NCBI RefSeq assembly: GCF_007828045.1
Contig: NZ_VITN01000006.1
Location: forward strand, 186,001 to 250,000
Direction of reading: 5' to 3'
DNA: 64,000 bases
Origin: Nitrospirillum amazonense
GTDB lineage: Bacteria > Pseudomonadota > Alphaproteobacteria > Azospirillales > Azospirillaceae
In this document: positions 24,196 to 34,018 of the stretch, piece by piece
How the letters are laid out: every line of letters begins with the position of its first letter
How positions within the stretch are numbered: position 1 is the first letter of the stretch
Notes under the pieces: model-generated
What the model was told of the DNA's origin: nothing
Seen by the model: the letters and a program-made list of their open reading frames with translations, nothing else
Databases searched by the model: none
Made by a program: the position numbers and the translations under genes

Positions 24196-24708
24196 TTGTT
24201 GAAGGGAATTGCCGCCGGCCTGGTCGGCGCGTGGGTCGTGGTGGCCACTCCGGCCTTCGCCCAAAACGCCGGTACGCCATCGCCGAAATCGTTGGAGCTG
24301 GCGCACAAGCTGATTGAGAAGACGCACGCCGGCGACCTGATGCAGCAGATACTGCCCGTGGCCATCGATCCCCTGGTGCAGAAGCTGAAGATCGCCAACC
24401 CCGGCCGGGAAGCGGACGTGCAGGGCCTGGTCGACAAGCGGCTGCTGCCCGATTTCAAGAGGGCCCTGGCCCCCATGACCGACGCCATCGCCACGACCTA
24501 TGCGGAGCTGTTCACGGAAGCGGAGCTGGAGCAGGTGCTGGCGTTCTACGACACGCCGGCCGGGGCCAAGCTGATCACCCAGATGCCGCTGGTCATGCAG
24601 CAGACCATGGCCAAGTCCAGGGCCATGGTGCCGCAGGTGATAGGCAAGGTGATGAATGACTTCATCGCCACCTGCAAGGGTGAGGGCCTGACCATCCCCC
24701 AGGGGTGA
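24196..24708 (+). CDS. DUF2059 family exported protein, copy 2
   Basis: 170 residues, signal peptide to about residue 22 (VVVATPAFAQN). Paralogue of the gene 130 bases upstream, with the same FTEAELEQVLAFYDTPAGAKL signature and the same C-terminal GLTIPQG. The start appears to be TTG at 24196 (or the adjacent TTG at 24199) behind GAAGGGGAA; no in-frame ATG would leave a signal peptide intact. The function is unknown; the tandem arrangement implies duplication with divergence. Confidence 0.8.
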   Translation: MLKGIAAGLVGAWVVVATPAFAQNAGTPSPKSLELAHKLIEKTHAGDLMQQILPVAIDPLVQKLKIANPGREADVQGLVDKRLLPDFKRALAPMTDAIATTYAELFTEAELEQVLAFYDTPAGAKLITQMPLVMQQTMAKSRAMVPQVIGKVMNDFIATCKGEGLTIPQG

Positions 24709-24862
24709 GGGGCTTAGCGATGGCGCTTCACCGCCGCTGCTTTTAAGATGGGACCCGGCCGGCCCGCACCGGTTGGTCCGGGCCATCGCCCATGCCAAGG
24801 GGTGGGCCCCATCGCGCATCGCGACGCTGGCATGCTGCGACTGCAAACAGCTCTCAATTTTT

Positions 24863-24876
24863 ATAATTGGAATTAT
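24863..24876. promoter_or_regulatory. Palindrome upstream of ahpC
   Basis: ATAATTGGAATTAT has 6-base inverted arms around GG and stands about 130 bases before the ahpC start in an AT-rich patch. OxyR (LysR type) is the usual peroxide regulator of ahpC, but the sequence does not match its four-ATAG consensus well, so a different regulator is possible. Confidence 0.4.
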
Positions 24877-25004
24877 TCTAAGATGCCGGTATGGTCCTGT
24901 TCGTCGGTAGGGCGAACGCCGCGGGGCCTCGGATGGGGATCGCGGCCGGGGCGCCCCGCCGAAACCAACCGCTATTCATTAATTCAACAGCCAAGGAATT
25001 AACG

Positions 25005-25568
25005 ATGTCCCTCATCAATACCGAAGTGAAGCCCTTCAAGGCGACCGCTTACCACAACGGCAAGTTCGTGCCCGTGACCGAAGCCGACCTGAAGGGCAAG
25101 TGGTCGGTGGTGGTGTTCTACCCGGCCGACTTCACCTTCGTGTGCCCGACCGAGCTGGGCGACCTGGCTGACAACTACGCCGAGTTCAAGAAGCTGGGCG
25201 TGGAGATCTACGGCGTGTCGACCGACACCCACTTCGCCCACAAGGCCTGGCACGACACCTCCGACACCATCGCCAAGGTCGAATACCCGCTGGTCGGCGA
25301 CCCGACCGCCACCCTGGCCCGCAACTTCGACGTCCTGATCGAGGAAGAGGGCTTGGCCCTGCGCGGCACCTTCGTGATCAACCCCGAAGGCCAGATCAAG
25401 CTGTGCGAGATCCACGACAACGGCATCGGCCGTGACGCCGGTGAGCTGCTGCGTAAGGTGAAGGCCGCCCAGTACGTCGCCGCCCACCCCGGCGAAGTGT
25501 GCCCGGCCAAGTGGACCGACGGCGCCGAGACCCTGAAGCCGTCCCTGGACCTGGTCGGCAAGATCTGA
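25005..25568 (+). CDS. ahpC: Alkyl hydroperoxide reductase peroxiredoxin subunit
   Basis: 2-Cys peroxiredoxin that reduces H2O2, organic peroxides and peroxynitrite in the cytoplasm. 187 residues, the same length as E. coli AhpC. The peroxidatic Cys47 is in FTFVCPTEL and the resolving Cys166 in EVCPAKW. The start at 25005 ([16 protein letters not shown]) has AAGGAATT upstream and matches the family N-terminus. The reductase ahpF lies 287 bases downstream, after two strong hairpins. Confidence 0.96.
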   Translation: MSLINTEVKPFKATAYHNGKFVPVTEADLKGKWSVVVFYPADFTFVCPTELGDLADNYAEFKKLGVEIYGVSTDTHFAHKAWHDTSDTIAKVEYPLVGDPTATLARNFDVLIEEEGLALRGTFVINPEGQIKLCEIHDNGIGRDAGELLRKVKAAQYVAAHPGEVCPAKWTDGAETLKPSLDLVGKI

Positions 25569-25601
25569 TCCCCCGGGATTTGATCCGCATCCGTTGATGC
25601 C

Positions 25602-25629
25602 GGGACCGGGACGGTGACATCCCGGTCCC
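25602..25629 (+). terminator. First hairpin in the ahpC-ahpF gap
   Basis: GGGACCGGGA (25602-25611) pairs perfectly with TCCCGGTCCC (25620-25629) around an 8-base loop. There is no U-run after it, so partial termination or protection of the ahpC mRNA 3' end are both possible. Confidence 0.55.
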
Positions 25630-25630
25630 G

Positions 25631-25655
25631 TCCGGGGGCCTCATCCGCCCCCGGA
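25631..25655 (+). terminator. Second hairpin in the ahpC-ahpF gap
   Basis: TCCGGGGGC (25631-25639) pairs perfectly with GCCCCCGGA (25647-25655) around a 7-base loop, one base after the previous hairpin. The pair may set a high AhpC to AhpF ratio. Confidence 0.5.
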
Positions 25656-25855
25656 CGCCCCGGGCCTGTTGCCTGGGGACTTAGCACCGGGCCCGCGACT
25701 CCGCGAGAGGCGCGCCCGCTTGAACAGTCCGCCTGTGACATTACGTTTCAAATCGCACCTGGCCGCCGCATCCCGGCGCCGGTGACCGCCCCCTCCTTGC
25801 CCGCCCTTTCCCCCAATCGCCCTTTCCCCCAATCTCCGCCAGAAAGCCCGCCCCG

Positions 25856-27418
25856 ATGTTGGACGCCAATCTCAAGACCCAATTGAAGGCCTATCTGGAA
25901 CGGGTGAAGCAGCCGATCGAGATTGTTGCTTACCCGGACGATAGCGCCACCTCCCGCCAGATGATGGAGCTGCTGGCCGATATCGCCGAAGCCTCCGCCC
26001 TGGTGAACATCAACGAGAACGTGGACGGCGCCGGCCGCCGCCCGTCCTTCACCGTCAACCGCCCGGCCGGCGACATCGGCATCCGCTTCAGCGGCCTGCC
26101 CATGGGCCACGAGTTCACCTCGCTGGTGCTGGCGCTGCTGCAGGCCGGCGGCTATCCGCCCAAGGTCAGCGACGAGGTTATCGCGCAGATCAAGGCCATC
26201 GAGGGCGACTACCACTTCGAGACCTTCATCTCGCTGACCTGCCACAACTGCCCGGACGTGGTGCAGGCCCTGAACCTGATGGCGGTGCTGAACCCCCGCA
26301 TCCGCCATGAGATGATCGACGGCGGCGTCTTCCAGGACGAGGTGACCAAGCGCCAGATCATGGGCGTGCCGGCCATCTTCCTGAACGGCGAGCCCTTCGG
26401 CCAGGGCCGCATGGATCTGGAGGAGATCCTGGCGAAGCTGGACACCAGCTCCGTCGCCCGCGAGGCCGCTAAGATCGACGCCAAGGATCCGTTCGACGTG
26501 CTGGTGGTGGGCGGTGGCCCCGCCGGCGCCGCGGCCGCCATCTACGCCGCCCGCAAGGGCATCCGCACCGGCATCGTGGCGGAGCGCTTCGGCGGCCAGG
26601 TCATGGACACGCTGGGCATCGAGAACTTCATCTCCGTCACCGCGACGGAGGGGCCCAAGCTGGTGCGCAGCCTGGAAGAGCATGTCCGCACCTATGAGGT
26701 GGACATCATGAACCAGCAGCGCGCCAAGGCGCTGGCCACGGTCGACGGCCTGCACGAGGTGACGCTGGAAAGTGGCGCCAAGCTGAAGGCCAAGGCCCTG
26801 ATCCTGGCCACCGGCGCCCGCTGGCGCGAGATGAGGGTGCCGGGCGAGGAACAGTACAAGACCAAGGGTGTCGCCTTCTGCCCGCACTGCGACGGTCCGC
26901 TGTTCAAGGGCAAGCGCGTGGCGGTGATTGGCGGCGGCAACTCCGGCGTCGAGGCGGCCATCGACCTGGCCGGCATCGTCGCCCACGTCACGCTGCTGGA
27001 GTTCGACAACCAGCTGCGCGCCGACGCGGTGCTGGTGACCAAACTGAAGAGCCTGGCCAACGTCACCATCCTGACCCAGGCCCAGACCACCGAGGTCACG
27101 GGCGACGGCAACAAGGTGAACGGCCTGGTCTACAAGGACCGCGCCACGGGTGAGACGCACCGCCTGGCGCTGGAGGGCATCTTCGTGCAGATCGGCCTGC
27201 TGCCCAACACCGACTGGCTCCGCCGCACGGTGGAGCTGACCCAGCGCGGCGAGGTGATCGTGGGCCACCATGGTGAGACCTCCGTCCCCGGCATCTTCGC
27301 CGCCGGCGACGTCACCACCGTGCCCTACAAGCAGATCATCATCGCCATGGGCGAGGGTGCCAAGGCCTCCCTGGGCGCCTTCGACCACCTGATCCGCAGT
27401 TCCGTCCAGGCCGCCTGA
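25856..27418 (+). CDS. ahpF: Alkyl hydroperoxide reductase flavoprotein subunit
   Basis: NADH-dependent FAD disulfide reductase that recycles AhpC. 520 residues, full length. The N-terminal tandem thioredoxin-fold domain (1-200) carries Cys129/Cys132 in LTCHNCPD; the thioredoxin-reductase-like part (about 210-520) has [14 protein letters not shown] for FAD, Cys342/Cys345 in [24 protein letters not shown] for NADH and [16 protein letters not shown]. It follows ahpC; an 11-base-stem terminator lies after it. Confidence 0.96.
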   Translation: MLDANLKTQLKAYLERVKQPIEIVAYPDDSATSRQMMELLADIAEASALVNINENVDGAGRRPSFTVNRPAGDIGIRFSGLPMGHEFTSLVLALLQAGGYPPKVSDEVIAQIKAIEGDYHFETFISLTCHNCPDVVQALNLMAVLNPRIRHEMIDGGVFQDEVTKRQIMGVPAIFLNGEPFGQGRMDLEEILAKLDTSSVAREAAKIDAKDPFDVLVVGGGPAGAAAAIYAARKGIRTGIVAERFGGQVMDTLGIENFISVTATEGPKLVRSLEEHVRTYEVDIMNQQRAKALATVDGLHEVTLESGAKLKAKALILATGARWREMRVPGEEQYKTKGVAFCPHCDGPLFKGKRVAVIGGGNSGVEAAIDLAGIVAHVTLLEFDNQLRADAVLVTKLKSLANVTILTQAQTTEVTGDGNKVNGLVYKDRATGETHRLALEGIFVQIGLLPNTDWLRRTVELTQRGEVIVGHHGETSVPGIFAAGDVTTVPYKQIIIAMGEGAKASLGAFDHLIRSSVQAA

Positions 27419-27440
27419 GTCGCGACGGCCTGAAGTACAG

Positions 27441-27491
27441 CGCCCACCTGGGGTGGAGTCGGCCAACGCCGGCGCCCTCTCCAGGTGGGCG
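27441..27491 (+). terminator. Terminator after ahpF
   Basis: CGCCCACCTGG (27441-27451) pairs perfectly with CCAGGTGGGCG (27481-27491) and is followed by TTTTC. The loop is long (29 bases) and GC-rich. It separates ahpF from dnaE. Confidence 0.7.
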
Positions 27492-27592
27492 TTTTCATTG
27501 GGGGAATCGGGGTTGCCGACAGGACAGGTGACGCGGCCTTCACGGCCTTCGTAAACTACCCACCTCACCCCTGTCCCGGACCATCCGCCCCC

Positions 27593-30500
27593 ATGTCCCA
27601 TCCCGGCTTCATCCACCTGCGCACCCACTCCGCCTATTCGCTGTCCGAGGGGGCGATCAAGGTGAAGGAGCTGGTGAAGCTGTGCACCAAGAACGCCATG
27701 CCGGCGGTGGCGGTGACGGACACTGGCAACCTGTTCGGTAGCCTGGAATTCGCCATGGCGGCGTCGGACGCGGGCGTGCAGCCCATCGTCGGCTGCCAGA
27801 TGTGGATCGGCCGCTGGGGTCCCGCCGCCACCACGCGCGGGGCGCAGCGCCCCGGCACCTTCGGCGCCGACCAGCTGGTGCTGCTGGCCCAGAACGCCAC
27901 CGGCTACGCCAACCTGATGGAGCTGATCAGCAAGGCGTACATGGAGACGGAGCCGGGGCTGGAGCCCCAGGTATCCATGGCGGCGCTGGACGGCCACAGC
28001 GACGGCCTGATCGCGCTGACCGGCGGCATCCACGGCGGGGTGGGGCGCCTGCTGCTGGAGGGCCAGGCACCGGCCGCGGCCGAGCTGCTGCTGGACCTGA
28101 AGCGCCTGTTCCCCGGGCGCCTCTATGTCGAGCTGATGCGGCATGACAAGGACAGCCCCATCGGCCGGGCGGAGCAGCGCATCGAGGGCGCGCTGATCGA
28201 TCTCGCCTACGCGCACGATTTGCCGCTGGTGGCCACTAACGATTGTTACTTCGCCACCGCCGACATGTACGAGGCGCACGACGCCCTGCTGTGCATCGCC
28301 GATGGCGCCTTCATCATGCAGGACGACCGCCGCCGCCTGACGCCCGACCACTACTTCAAGAGTGCGAAGGAGATGCGGGAGTTGTTCGCCGACCTGCCGG
28401 AGGCGGTGGACAACACGGTGGTGGTCGCCCAGCGCTGCGCCTACATGCCGCGCAAGATCAACCCCATCCTGCCCAACTTCCCCACCGTGGAAGGCCGGAC
28501 GGAGGCGGAGGAACTGCGCGCCCAGGCCCATGACGGCCTGACCTTCCGCCTGAACCGCTATGTCTTCACGGCGGAGATGGGGGAGGAGGAGAAGGCGGAC
28601 ACGGAGAAGCGCTACCGCGAGCGCCTGGACTATGAGCTGTCCGTCATCGAGCGGATGAAGTTCCCCGGCTACTTCCTGATCGTGTCGGATTTCATCAAGT
28701 GGGCGAAGGACAACGGCATCCCCGTGGGGCCGGGCCGTGGCTCGGGCGCCGGCTCGCTGGTCGCCTGGTCGCTGCTGATCACCGACCTGGACCCCATTCG
28801 TTTCGGCCTGCTGTTCGAGCGTTTCCTGAACCCTGAACGCGTGTCCATGCCCGACTTCGACGTGGACTTCTGCCAGGATCGCCGTGACGAGGTCATCCGC
28901 TACGTCCAAGCCAAGTACGGCCATGACCGCGTGGCCCAGATCATTACCTTCGGTAAGCTGCAGGCCCGCGCCGTGCTGCGCGACGTGGGGCGCGTGCTGC
29001 AGATGCCCTACGGCCAGGTCGACCGCATCTGCAAGATGGTGCCCAACAACCCGGCCAACCCCGTCACCCTGCAAGAGGCGCTGGACGGCGAGCCGCTGTT
29101 GCAGGAGATGCGCCGCCAGGATGAGACGGTGGACCGCCTGATCGGCGTGGCGCTGAAGCTGGAAGGCCTGTACCGCCACGCTTCCACCCACGCCGCCGGC
29201 GTGGTGATCGGCGACCGCCCGCTGGACCAGCTGGTGCCGCTGTACCGCGATCCCCGGTCGGACATGCCGGTCACCCAGTTCAACATGAAGTATGTGGAAC
29301 TGGCCGGCCTGGTGAAGTTCGACTTCCTGGGCCTGAAGACCCTGACCGTGTTGCAGAAGGCGGTGGAGCTGATCCGGCCGCTCAATCCCGACCTGGACCT
29401 GCTGAATCTCGACCTCTACGACGAGAAGACCTACAGGCTGCTGGGCCGGGCCGAGGCGTCGGGCGTGTTCCAGCTGGAAAGTTCGGGCATGCGCGACGTG
29501 CTGCGCCGCATGAAGCCCAACCGCATCGAGGACATCATCGCGCTGGTCTCGCTGTACCGGCCGGGCCCGATGGACAACATCCCCAAGTACATCAAGGTCA
29601 AGGACGGGCAGGAGGAACCCGACTACATGCATCCTTCGCTGGAGCCCATCCTGAAGGAGACCTTCGGGATCATGGTGTACCAGGAACAGGTGATGCAGAT
29701 CGCCCAGGTGCTGGCCGGCTACAGCCTGGGCGGCGCCGACCTGCTGCGCCGCGCCATGGGCAAGAAAATTAAAGAGGAGATGGAGAAGGAACGCTCCAAG
29801 TTCGTCGATGGCGCCACGGCGCGCGGGGTGGACGCGGACCAGGCGGGCCTGATCTTCGACCAGGTGAACAAGTTCGCGGGCTATGGCTTCAACAAGTCGC
29901 ACGCCGCCGCCTATGCCCTGATCGCCTACCAGACGGCCTACCTCAAGGCCAACTACCCGGTGGAGTTCATGGCCGCGTCCATGACGCTGGATCTGGGCAA
30001 CACCGACAAGCTGAACCAGTTCCGCCAGGAACTGGACCGGCTGAAGATCAAGCTGCTGCCGCCGGACATCAACCGGTCGGGCGACATCTTCCGCGTGGAG
30101 ATGCTGCCCAGCGGTGAGCGCGCTGTGCGCTACGCCCTGGCGGCGGTGAAGGGCGTGGGCGGGCCGGCCATGGCGGCGGTGGTGGCGGAGCGCGATGCCA
30201 ATGGCCCTTATCGCGACCTGTTCGACTTCGCCCGCCGCCTGGACAACAAGGTCATCAACAAGCGCCAGCTGGAGAATTTGGCCGCCGCCGGCGCCTTCGA
30301 CAGCCTGGTGCCCAACCGTCACCAGGTTCATTCCGCTATCGAAATCATGTTGCGTTACGCCCAGGCCGAGGCGGCGGAGCGCGAGAGCGGCATGAACAGC
30401 CTGTTCGGCGCGTCCGCCCCGCTGAAGGCGCCTGAGCTGCCGCGCGTGGTGGATTGGGAGCCGCTGGAAAAGCTGCGGCACGAGTTCGAGGCCATCGGCT

Positions 30501-31087
30501 TCTACCTGTCGGCCCACCCGCTGGATGCCTTCGCCGCCCCCTTGGCCAAGCTGAAGGTGGTGCGTTTCGCCGACCTGCCGGGCATCGTGGCGCGCGGCGG
30601 CGGATCCACCCGCTTCCGCATGGCCGGCATCGTCGTCGCCCGGCAGGAGCGCACGGCCAAGAGCGGCAACCGCTTCGCCTTCATCGGCATGTCGGACGCC
30701 TCGGGTGTCTATGAGGTGACGCTGTTCTCCGAGGCGTTGGCCCCGGCGCGGGAGCATCTGGAGCCGGGCAAGGCCGTGCTGATGACGGTGGACGTGCAGC
30801 AGAACGGGGAGGAACTGCGCCTGACCGGCAGCGGCGTTCAACTGCTGGAGGACGAGGTCGCCAAGGTCGCGTCCGGCCTGCGGGTGACGCTGAAGGATCA
30901 GGCGCCGGTGGAAGGCCTGCAGACGGTGCTGAAGCGCCTGCCCGCGGGCCGGGGCAAGATCCACCTGATGGTGGAGATCGATCGGCTGGAGGTGGAACTG
31001 GTGCTGCCCCAGGCCTACCAGATCAGCAGCGCCAGCCGGTCCGCCCTGCGTTCCATCCCCGGCGTCATCGATGTCCAGGACATCTGA
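27593..31087 (+). CDS. dnaE: DNA polymerase III alpha subunit
   Basis: Catalytic subunit of the replicative polymerase, 1164 residues, close to the 1160 of E. coli DnaE. The N-terminal PHP domain begins FIHLRTHSAYSLSEGAIKV; the catalytic aspartates are in PDFDVDFCQDRR (Asp421, Asp423), preceded by VGPGRGSGAGSLVAW. A helix-hairpin-helix and OB-fold region follow (about 830-1080). The ATG at 27593 gives the family start MSHPGFIHLRTHSAY; the frame is open 36 codons upstream but that part overlaps the ahpF terminator. Confidence 0.97.
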   Translation: MSHPGFIHLRTHSAYSLSEGAIKVKELVKLCTKNAMPAVAVTDTGNLFGSLEFAMAASDAGVQPIVGCQMWIGRWGPAATTRGAQRPGTFGADQLVLLAQNATGYANLMELISKAYMETEPGLEPQVSMAALDGHSDGLIALTGGIHGGVGRLLLEGQAPAAAELLLDLKRLFPGRLYVELMRHDKDSPIGRAEQRIEGALIDLAYAHDLPLVATNDCYFATADMYEAHDALLCIADGAFIMQDDRRRLTPDHYFKSAKEMRELFADLPEAVDNTVVVAQRCAYMPRKINPILPNFPTVEGRTEAEELRAQAHDGLTFRLNRYVFTAEMGEEEKADTEKRYRERLDYELSVIERMKFPGYFLIVSDFIKWAKDNGIPVGPGRGSGAGSLVAWSLLITDLDPIRFGLLFERFLNPERVSMPDFDVDFCQDRRDEVIRYVQAKYGHDRVAQIITFGKLQARAVLRDVGRVLQMPYGQVDRICKMVPNNPANPVTLQEALDGEPLLQEMRRQDETVDRLIGVALKLEGLYRHASTHAAGVVIGDRPLDQLVPLYRDPRSDMPVTQFNMKYVELAGLVKFDFLGLKTLTVLQKAVELIRPLNPDLDLLNLDLYDEKTYRLLGRAEASGVFQLESSGMRDVLRRMKPNRIEDIIALVSLYRPGPMDNIPKYIKVKDGQEEPDYMHPSLEPILKETFGIMVYQEQVMQIAQVLAGYSLGGADLLRRAMGKKIKEEMEKERSKFVDGATARGVDADQAGLIFDQVNKFAGYGFNKSHAAAYALIAYQTAYLKANYPVEFMAASMTLDLGNTDKLNQFRQELDRLKIKLLPPDINRSGDIFRVEMLPSGERAVRYALAAVKGVGGPAMAAVVAERDANGPYRDLFDFARRLDNKVINKRQLENLAAAGAFDSLVPNRHQVHSAIEIMLRYAQAEAAERESGMNSLFGASAPLKAPELPRVVDWEPLEKLRHEFEAIGFYLSAHPLDAFAAPLAKLKVVRFADLPGIVARGGGSTRFRMAGIVVARQERTAKSGNRFAFIGMSDASGVYEVTLFSEALAPAREHLEPGKAVLMTVDVQQNGEELRLTGSGVQLLEDEVAKVASGLRVTLKDQAPVEGLQTVLKRLPAGRGKIHLMVEIDRLEVELVLPQAYQISSASRSALRSIPGVIDVQDI

Positions 31088-31100
31088 TTCCCATAAATGA

Positions 31101-31131
31101 GAAGGGCGGCCCCGACTTGGGGCCGCCCTTC
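31101..31131. terminator. Bidirectional terminator between convergent genes
   Basis: GAAGGGCGGCCCC (31101-31113) pairs perfectly with GGGGCCGCCCTTC (31119-31131) around a 5-base loop. It sits between the ends of dnaE and the convergent secreted protein gene and can serve both. Confidence 0.8.
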
Positions 31132-31153
31132 GCGCGCCAGACATGGAACAAGA

Positions 31154-31735
31154 TTAATTCATGGCGCCCTGCATGGCGCCGGCCTCACGCTGGCTGTCGG
31201 TCACGCCGGGCAGGGCGCACATGGTGCTGACCTCGACCCAGCCGCCCTGGCCCTTGTCGCTGACCGGGGCGTCGCCCTCGCCGGCGCGCATGGCGGACTT
31301 GATCACCCACTGGCCGCCCTGGCTCTCGACCCAGGTGTCGATGCCTTCCACCCGGCCCTTGCCCTGCGGCATGCCGAACACCACCGGGGCGGTCCACACG
31401 CGCGGCTCCGTGCCCTCCAGGCAGGTGGGCTTGGGCACGGTGTCGCCCGGCTTCATCGCGGTGTTCACCTTGCCGGTGCCGGTCGAGATCATGCCCTTGG
31501 GCCGCACGATGTAGGTGCGGCTCTCGGTGCTGTAGGACTGGGAGGAGGTCGTGGTGGTGGTCGCCGGGCCGATCATGCCCTCGTCACCCATGGGGGCGGG
31601 CGGCGGGGAATTGGCCTCGGGCGGGGAAATCGTGTCGTTCGGGGTGTCGCCCGGGTTCATGGCGGTCTGGGCCAGGGCCGTGCCGCCGATCAGACCGGTG
31701 GCCAACAGCGTGGCCGCAAGCAAATGCATCCGCAT
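31154..31735 (-). CDS. Exported hypothetical protein
   Basis: 193 residues, not recognised. A signal peptide (LLAATLLATGLIGGTALAQ) is followed by a Pro/Thr/Ser-rich stretch (about residues 25-75) with PATTTTTSSQSYS, then a compact C-terminal part with two cysteines (PTCLEGTEPR and STMCALPG) that could form a disulfide. The motif NPGDTPND near the N-terminus is echoed by KPGDTVPK later. The ATG at 31735 is preferred because AAGGAG is 6 bases upstream; another ATG two codons earlier is too close to it. Confidence 0.7.
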   Translation of the reverse strand: MRMHLLAATLLATGLIGGTALAQTAMNPGDTPNDTISPPEANSPPPAPMGDEGMIGPATTTTTSSQSYSTESRTYIVRPKGMISTGTGKVNTAMKPGDTVPKPTCLEGTEPRVWTAPVVFGMPQGKGRVEGIDTWVESQGGQWVIKSAMRAGEGDAPVSDKGQGGWVEVSTMCALPGVTDSQREAGAMQGAMN

Positions 31736-32097
31736 GTCCATCTCCTTCGTCTTCGATCAGCCGGACCCGCATGGGGCGCGCCGCGTGTGCCTTAACCCCA
31801 AAGACCAGGGGAAGGTTCCCGCAATGCCCAGGGCGGCGGGAAGGCGGCGCCATCAACCGGGATCAGGGTCCGGTCTCGGTGAAACTTAGTGCTTCGATAC
31901 GCGGGCGTGGATAATACTCAAGTTTGCCCTGCGGTTACTTGTGCCGCCGGATTGTGTCCGCGATTGGGCCGAATCTGGATGGTGATGGGGCTTGTTTGTT
32001 ACAGCGGCTGGCCCGGTGGCGGGGACCGGTGAAAACCGGGTGGCGCCGGCCGGGCTTCATGCCAGGATGGTCCGAATAAGCCGGACGGGAGGATGAA
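31736..32097. other. 362-base intergenic region
   Basis: Between divergent genes (secreted hypothetical on minus, CoA-transferase on plus). I see no supported coding frame, RNA gene or strong hairpin; it presumably holds both promoters. GGAGGATGAA immediately precedes the CoA-transferase start. Confidence 0.5.
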
Positions 32098-33417
32098 ATG
32101 GGACCATACGCCGAGGCCTATGCCGCACGCCGCATGGCGGCGGAGGCGGCCGTGGGCCTGATTCCCTCCGGTTCCCGCATCGCCATGGGCCTGGGCGTAT
32201 CGCAGCCGCCGGCCCTGCTGCGCGCACTGGCCCGGCGGGCCGAGGCGGGGCAGGTGGGTGAGATCTCGCTCTACTATCTGTTGGCCTTCGCCAACGCCGC
32301 CCCGCTGCTGCGGTCCGACCTGCGCCACCGCGTCCGGCCGGTCAGCCTGTTCCACGGCGGGCTGGAACGCGCGCTGGACAGGGAGGCGGGGTCGCACGAC
32401 CTGCCGGTCGTGGATTTCATCCCCACCGCCTTCAGCCAGGCGCCACACGTCCTCAGCCGGCAGGTGGACGTGGATGTGCTGCTGACCACCGTGGCGCCCA
32501 TGGACGCGGAAGGCTGCTTCAGCCTCGGCACCAACACCGACTACGCCCTCGCGGTATCACAGAGCGCCCGCCAGGTGATCCTGGAGGTGAACCCGGCCAT
32601 GCCGCGCACCCTGGGGAACTGCCGTATCCCCCTGGACCGGGTGACGGCGCTGGTGGAGAACCCGGTACCCCTGCTGGAGGTGCCGCCCGCCAAGATCAGG
32701 GAGAATGACAGGGCCATAGGCCGCCTGATCGCGGGCCTGGTGGAGGATGGCGCCTGCCTGCAGATGGGCATCGGTGCCCTGCCCGACGCCGTGTGCGCCG
32801 CCCTGCACGACCGCCGGCACATGGGCATCCACACCGAACTGATGACCCCCGGCCTGGCGGAGCTGATGCGCCGGGGCGCGGTGGATAACAGCCGCAAGGC
32901 CATCCATGCCGGGCGGACGGTGTTCACCTTCGCCATGGGGGACCGGGCGCTGTACGACTTCCTCGACGGCAACCCGGACTGCGAGGCGCAGCCGGTGGAC
33001 TATGTGAACAACCCGGCGGTGATCGCCCGGAATGACACCGTGGTCTCCGTCAACGCGACGCTGGAGGTCGACCTGCAGGGCGCCTGCAATTCCGAATGCC
33101 TGGCCGGTTGGCAGTACAGCGCCGCGGGCGGGCAGCTTGACTTCGTGCGCGGCGCCTCGGCCTCGACGGGCGGCAAGTCCATCATCGCCTGCCACTCCAC
33201 CGCCGCCGGCGGCACCGCCTCGCGCATCGTCCCGCGACTGACGGGGCCGGTGACGACGCCGCGCAACGATGTCCAATACGTCGCCACCGAATTCGGCGTG
33301 GTGAACCTGCGCGGCCTGACGCTGGCGGAGCGGGCCCGGGCGCTGATCGGCATCGCCCATCCCGACTTCCGCGAGGGGCTGGAACGGGCGGCGCATGCCG
33401 CCGCCCGGGGGTGCTAG
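32098..33417 (+). CDS. Acetyl-CoA hydrolase/transferase family protein
   Basis: 439-residue family I CoA-transferase of the Cat1/4-hydroxybutyrate CoA-transferase type, moving CoA between acyl-CoA and a carboxylic acid. The N-terminal half has IPSGSRIAMGLGVSQPPALL; the C-terminal half has CLQMGIGALPDAV, YVNNPAVIARNDTVVSVNATL, the NSECLAGWQ segment with the expected catalytic Glu region, and GGKSIIACHSTA. The substrate cannot be told from sequence. It is convergent with a MarR gene only 7 bases beyond its stop. Confidence 0.85.
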   Translation: MGPYAEAYAARRMAAEAAVGLIPSGSRIAMGLGVSQPPALLRALARRAEAGQVGEISLYYLLAFANAAPLLRSDLRHRVRPVSLFHGGLERALDREAGSHDLPVVDFIPTAFSQAPHVLSRQVDVDVLLTTVAPMDAEGCFSLGTNTDYALAVSQSARQVILEVNPAMPRTLGNCRIPLDRVTALVENPVPLLEVPPAKIRENDRAIGRLIAGLVEDGACLQMGIGALPDAVCAALHDRRHMGIHTELMTPGLAELMRRGAVDNSRKAIHAGRTVFTFAMGDRALYDFLDGNPDCEAQPVDYVNNPAVIARNDTVVSVNATLEVDLQGACNSECLAGWQYSAAGGQLDFVRGASASTGGKSIIACHSTAAGGTASRIVPRLTGPVTTPRNDVQYVATEFGVVNLRGLTLAERARALIGIAHPDFREGLERAAHAAARGC

Positions 33418-33424
33418 CAGGCGC

Positions 33425-34018
33425 TTACGAGGCTTTGGCCGGCTCCCCGGTCCCTGCCGGCGGACCGATCTCCTCCGGCGTGGGATCGTAGGCGTTGACG
33501 TGGGGGATGCGGGCCTGCAGGCGGCCCAGCAGGTTGATCAGGGTATCGACCTCGCGCGGGCTGAGGTCGGCCAGCAGGCGCCGCTCCCGCTCCAGCGCCA
33601 TGACCAGGATACGGTCGTGCAGATCGCGGCCGGCCACGGTCAGGGCGGCCTCGCGGCCCCTCGGCTCCGCCGGGCGGAACTGGATCAGGCCGCGATCCTC
33701 CATCAGGGCGTAGCTGCGGCTGACGGCGGCCTTGTCCATGCCGATGATCTGGCAGATGCGGGCGGCGGTGCACCATGGCTCCGCCACCAGGTGGACGATG
33801 ATGCGCCACTCCACCACCCCGATGCCGAAATGCTTGAAGTACAGGCGCGAGGCGCCGCTGGACAGCTTGTTGGCGATGGAATTCAGGAAGGCCGGGACAT
33901 AGCGCTCCATATCCAGCTTGGGGCCCATATCAGGGGGGCCCATATCCAGGGGCAGGTTGCTGACCGGCAGCGCCAGCGGCTGCGGGCGGGGAAGGGGCAT
34001 GGTGGGTCCTGTCCTCAT
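33425..34018 (-). CDS. MarR family transcriptional regulator
   Basis: Up to 197 residues. The winged helix-turn-helix (about residues 65-150) reads VVEWRIIVHLVAEP, ICQIIGMDKAAVSRSYALMEDRGL and a wing with EPRGREAALTVAG. The first 40 residues are Pro/Met-rich with a repeated DMGP motif and may be partly untranslated; an alternative ATG is at 34000, preceded by AGGACAGGA. The target is unknown; the CoA-transferase next door is the nearest candidate, although the genes are convergent. Confidence 0.8.
   Translation of the reverse strand: MRTGPTMPLPRPQPLALPVSNLPLDMGPPDMGPKLDMERYVPAFLNSIANKLSSGASRLYFKHFGIGVVEWRIIVHLVAEPWCTAARICQIIGMDKAAVSRSYALMEDRGLIQFRPAEPRGREAALTVAGRDLHDRILVMALERERRLLADLSPREVDTLINLLGRLQARIPHVNAYDPTPEEIGPPAGTGEPAKAS

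Noticed and set aside
25748-31144. A 1798-codon open frame on the minus strand
   Set aside because: It is exactly antisense to ahpF and dnaE. High GC at third positions keeps the opposite strand open; the translation is His/Gln/Val-rich low-complexity sequence with no domain.
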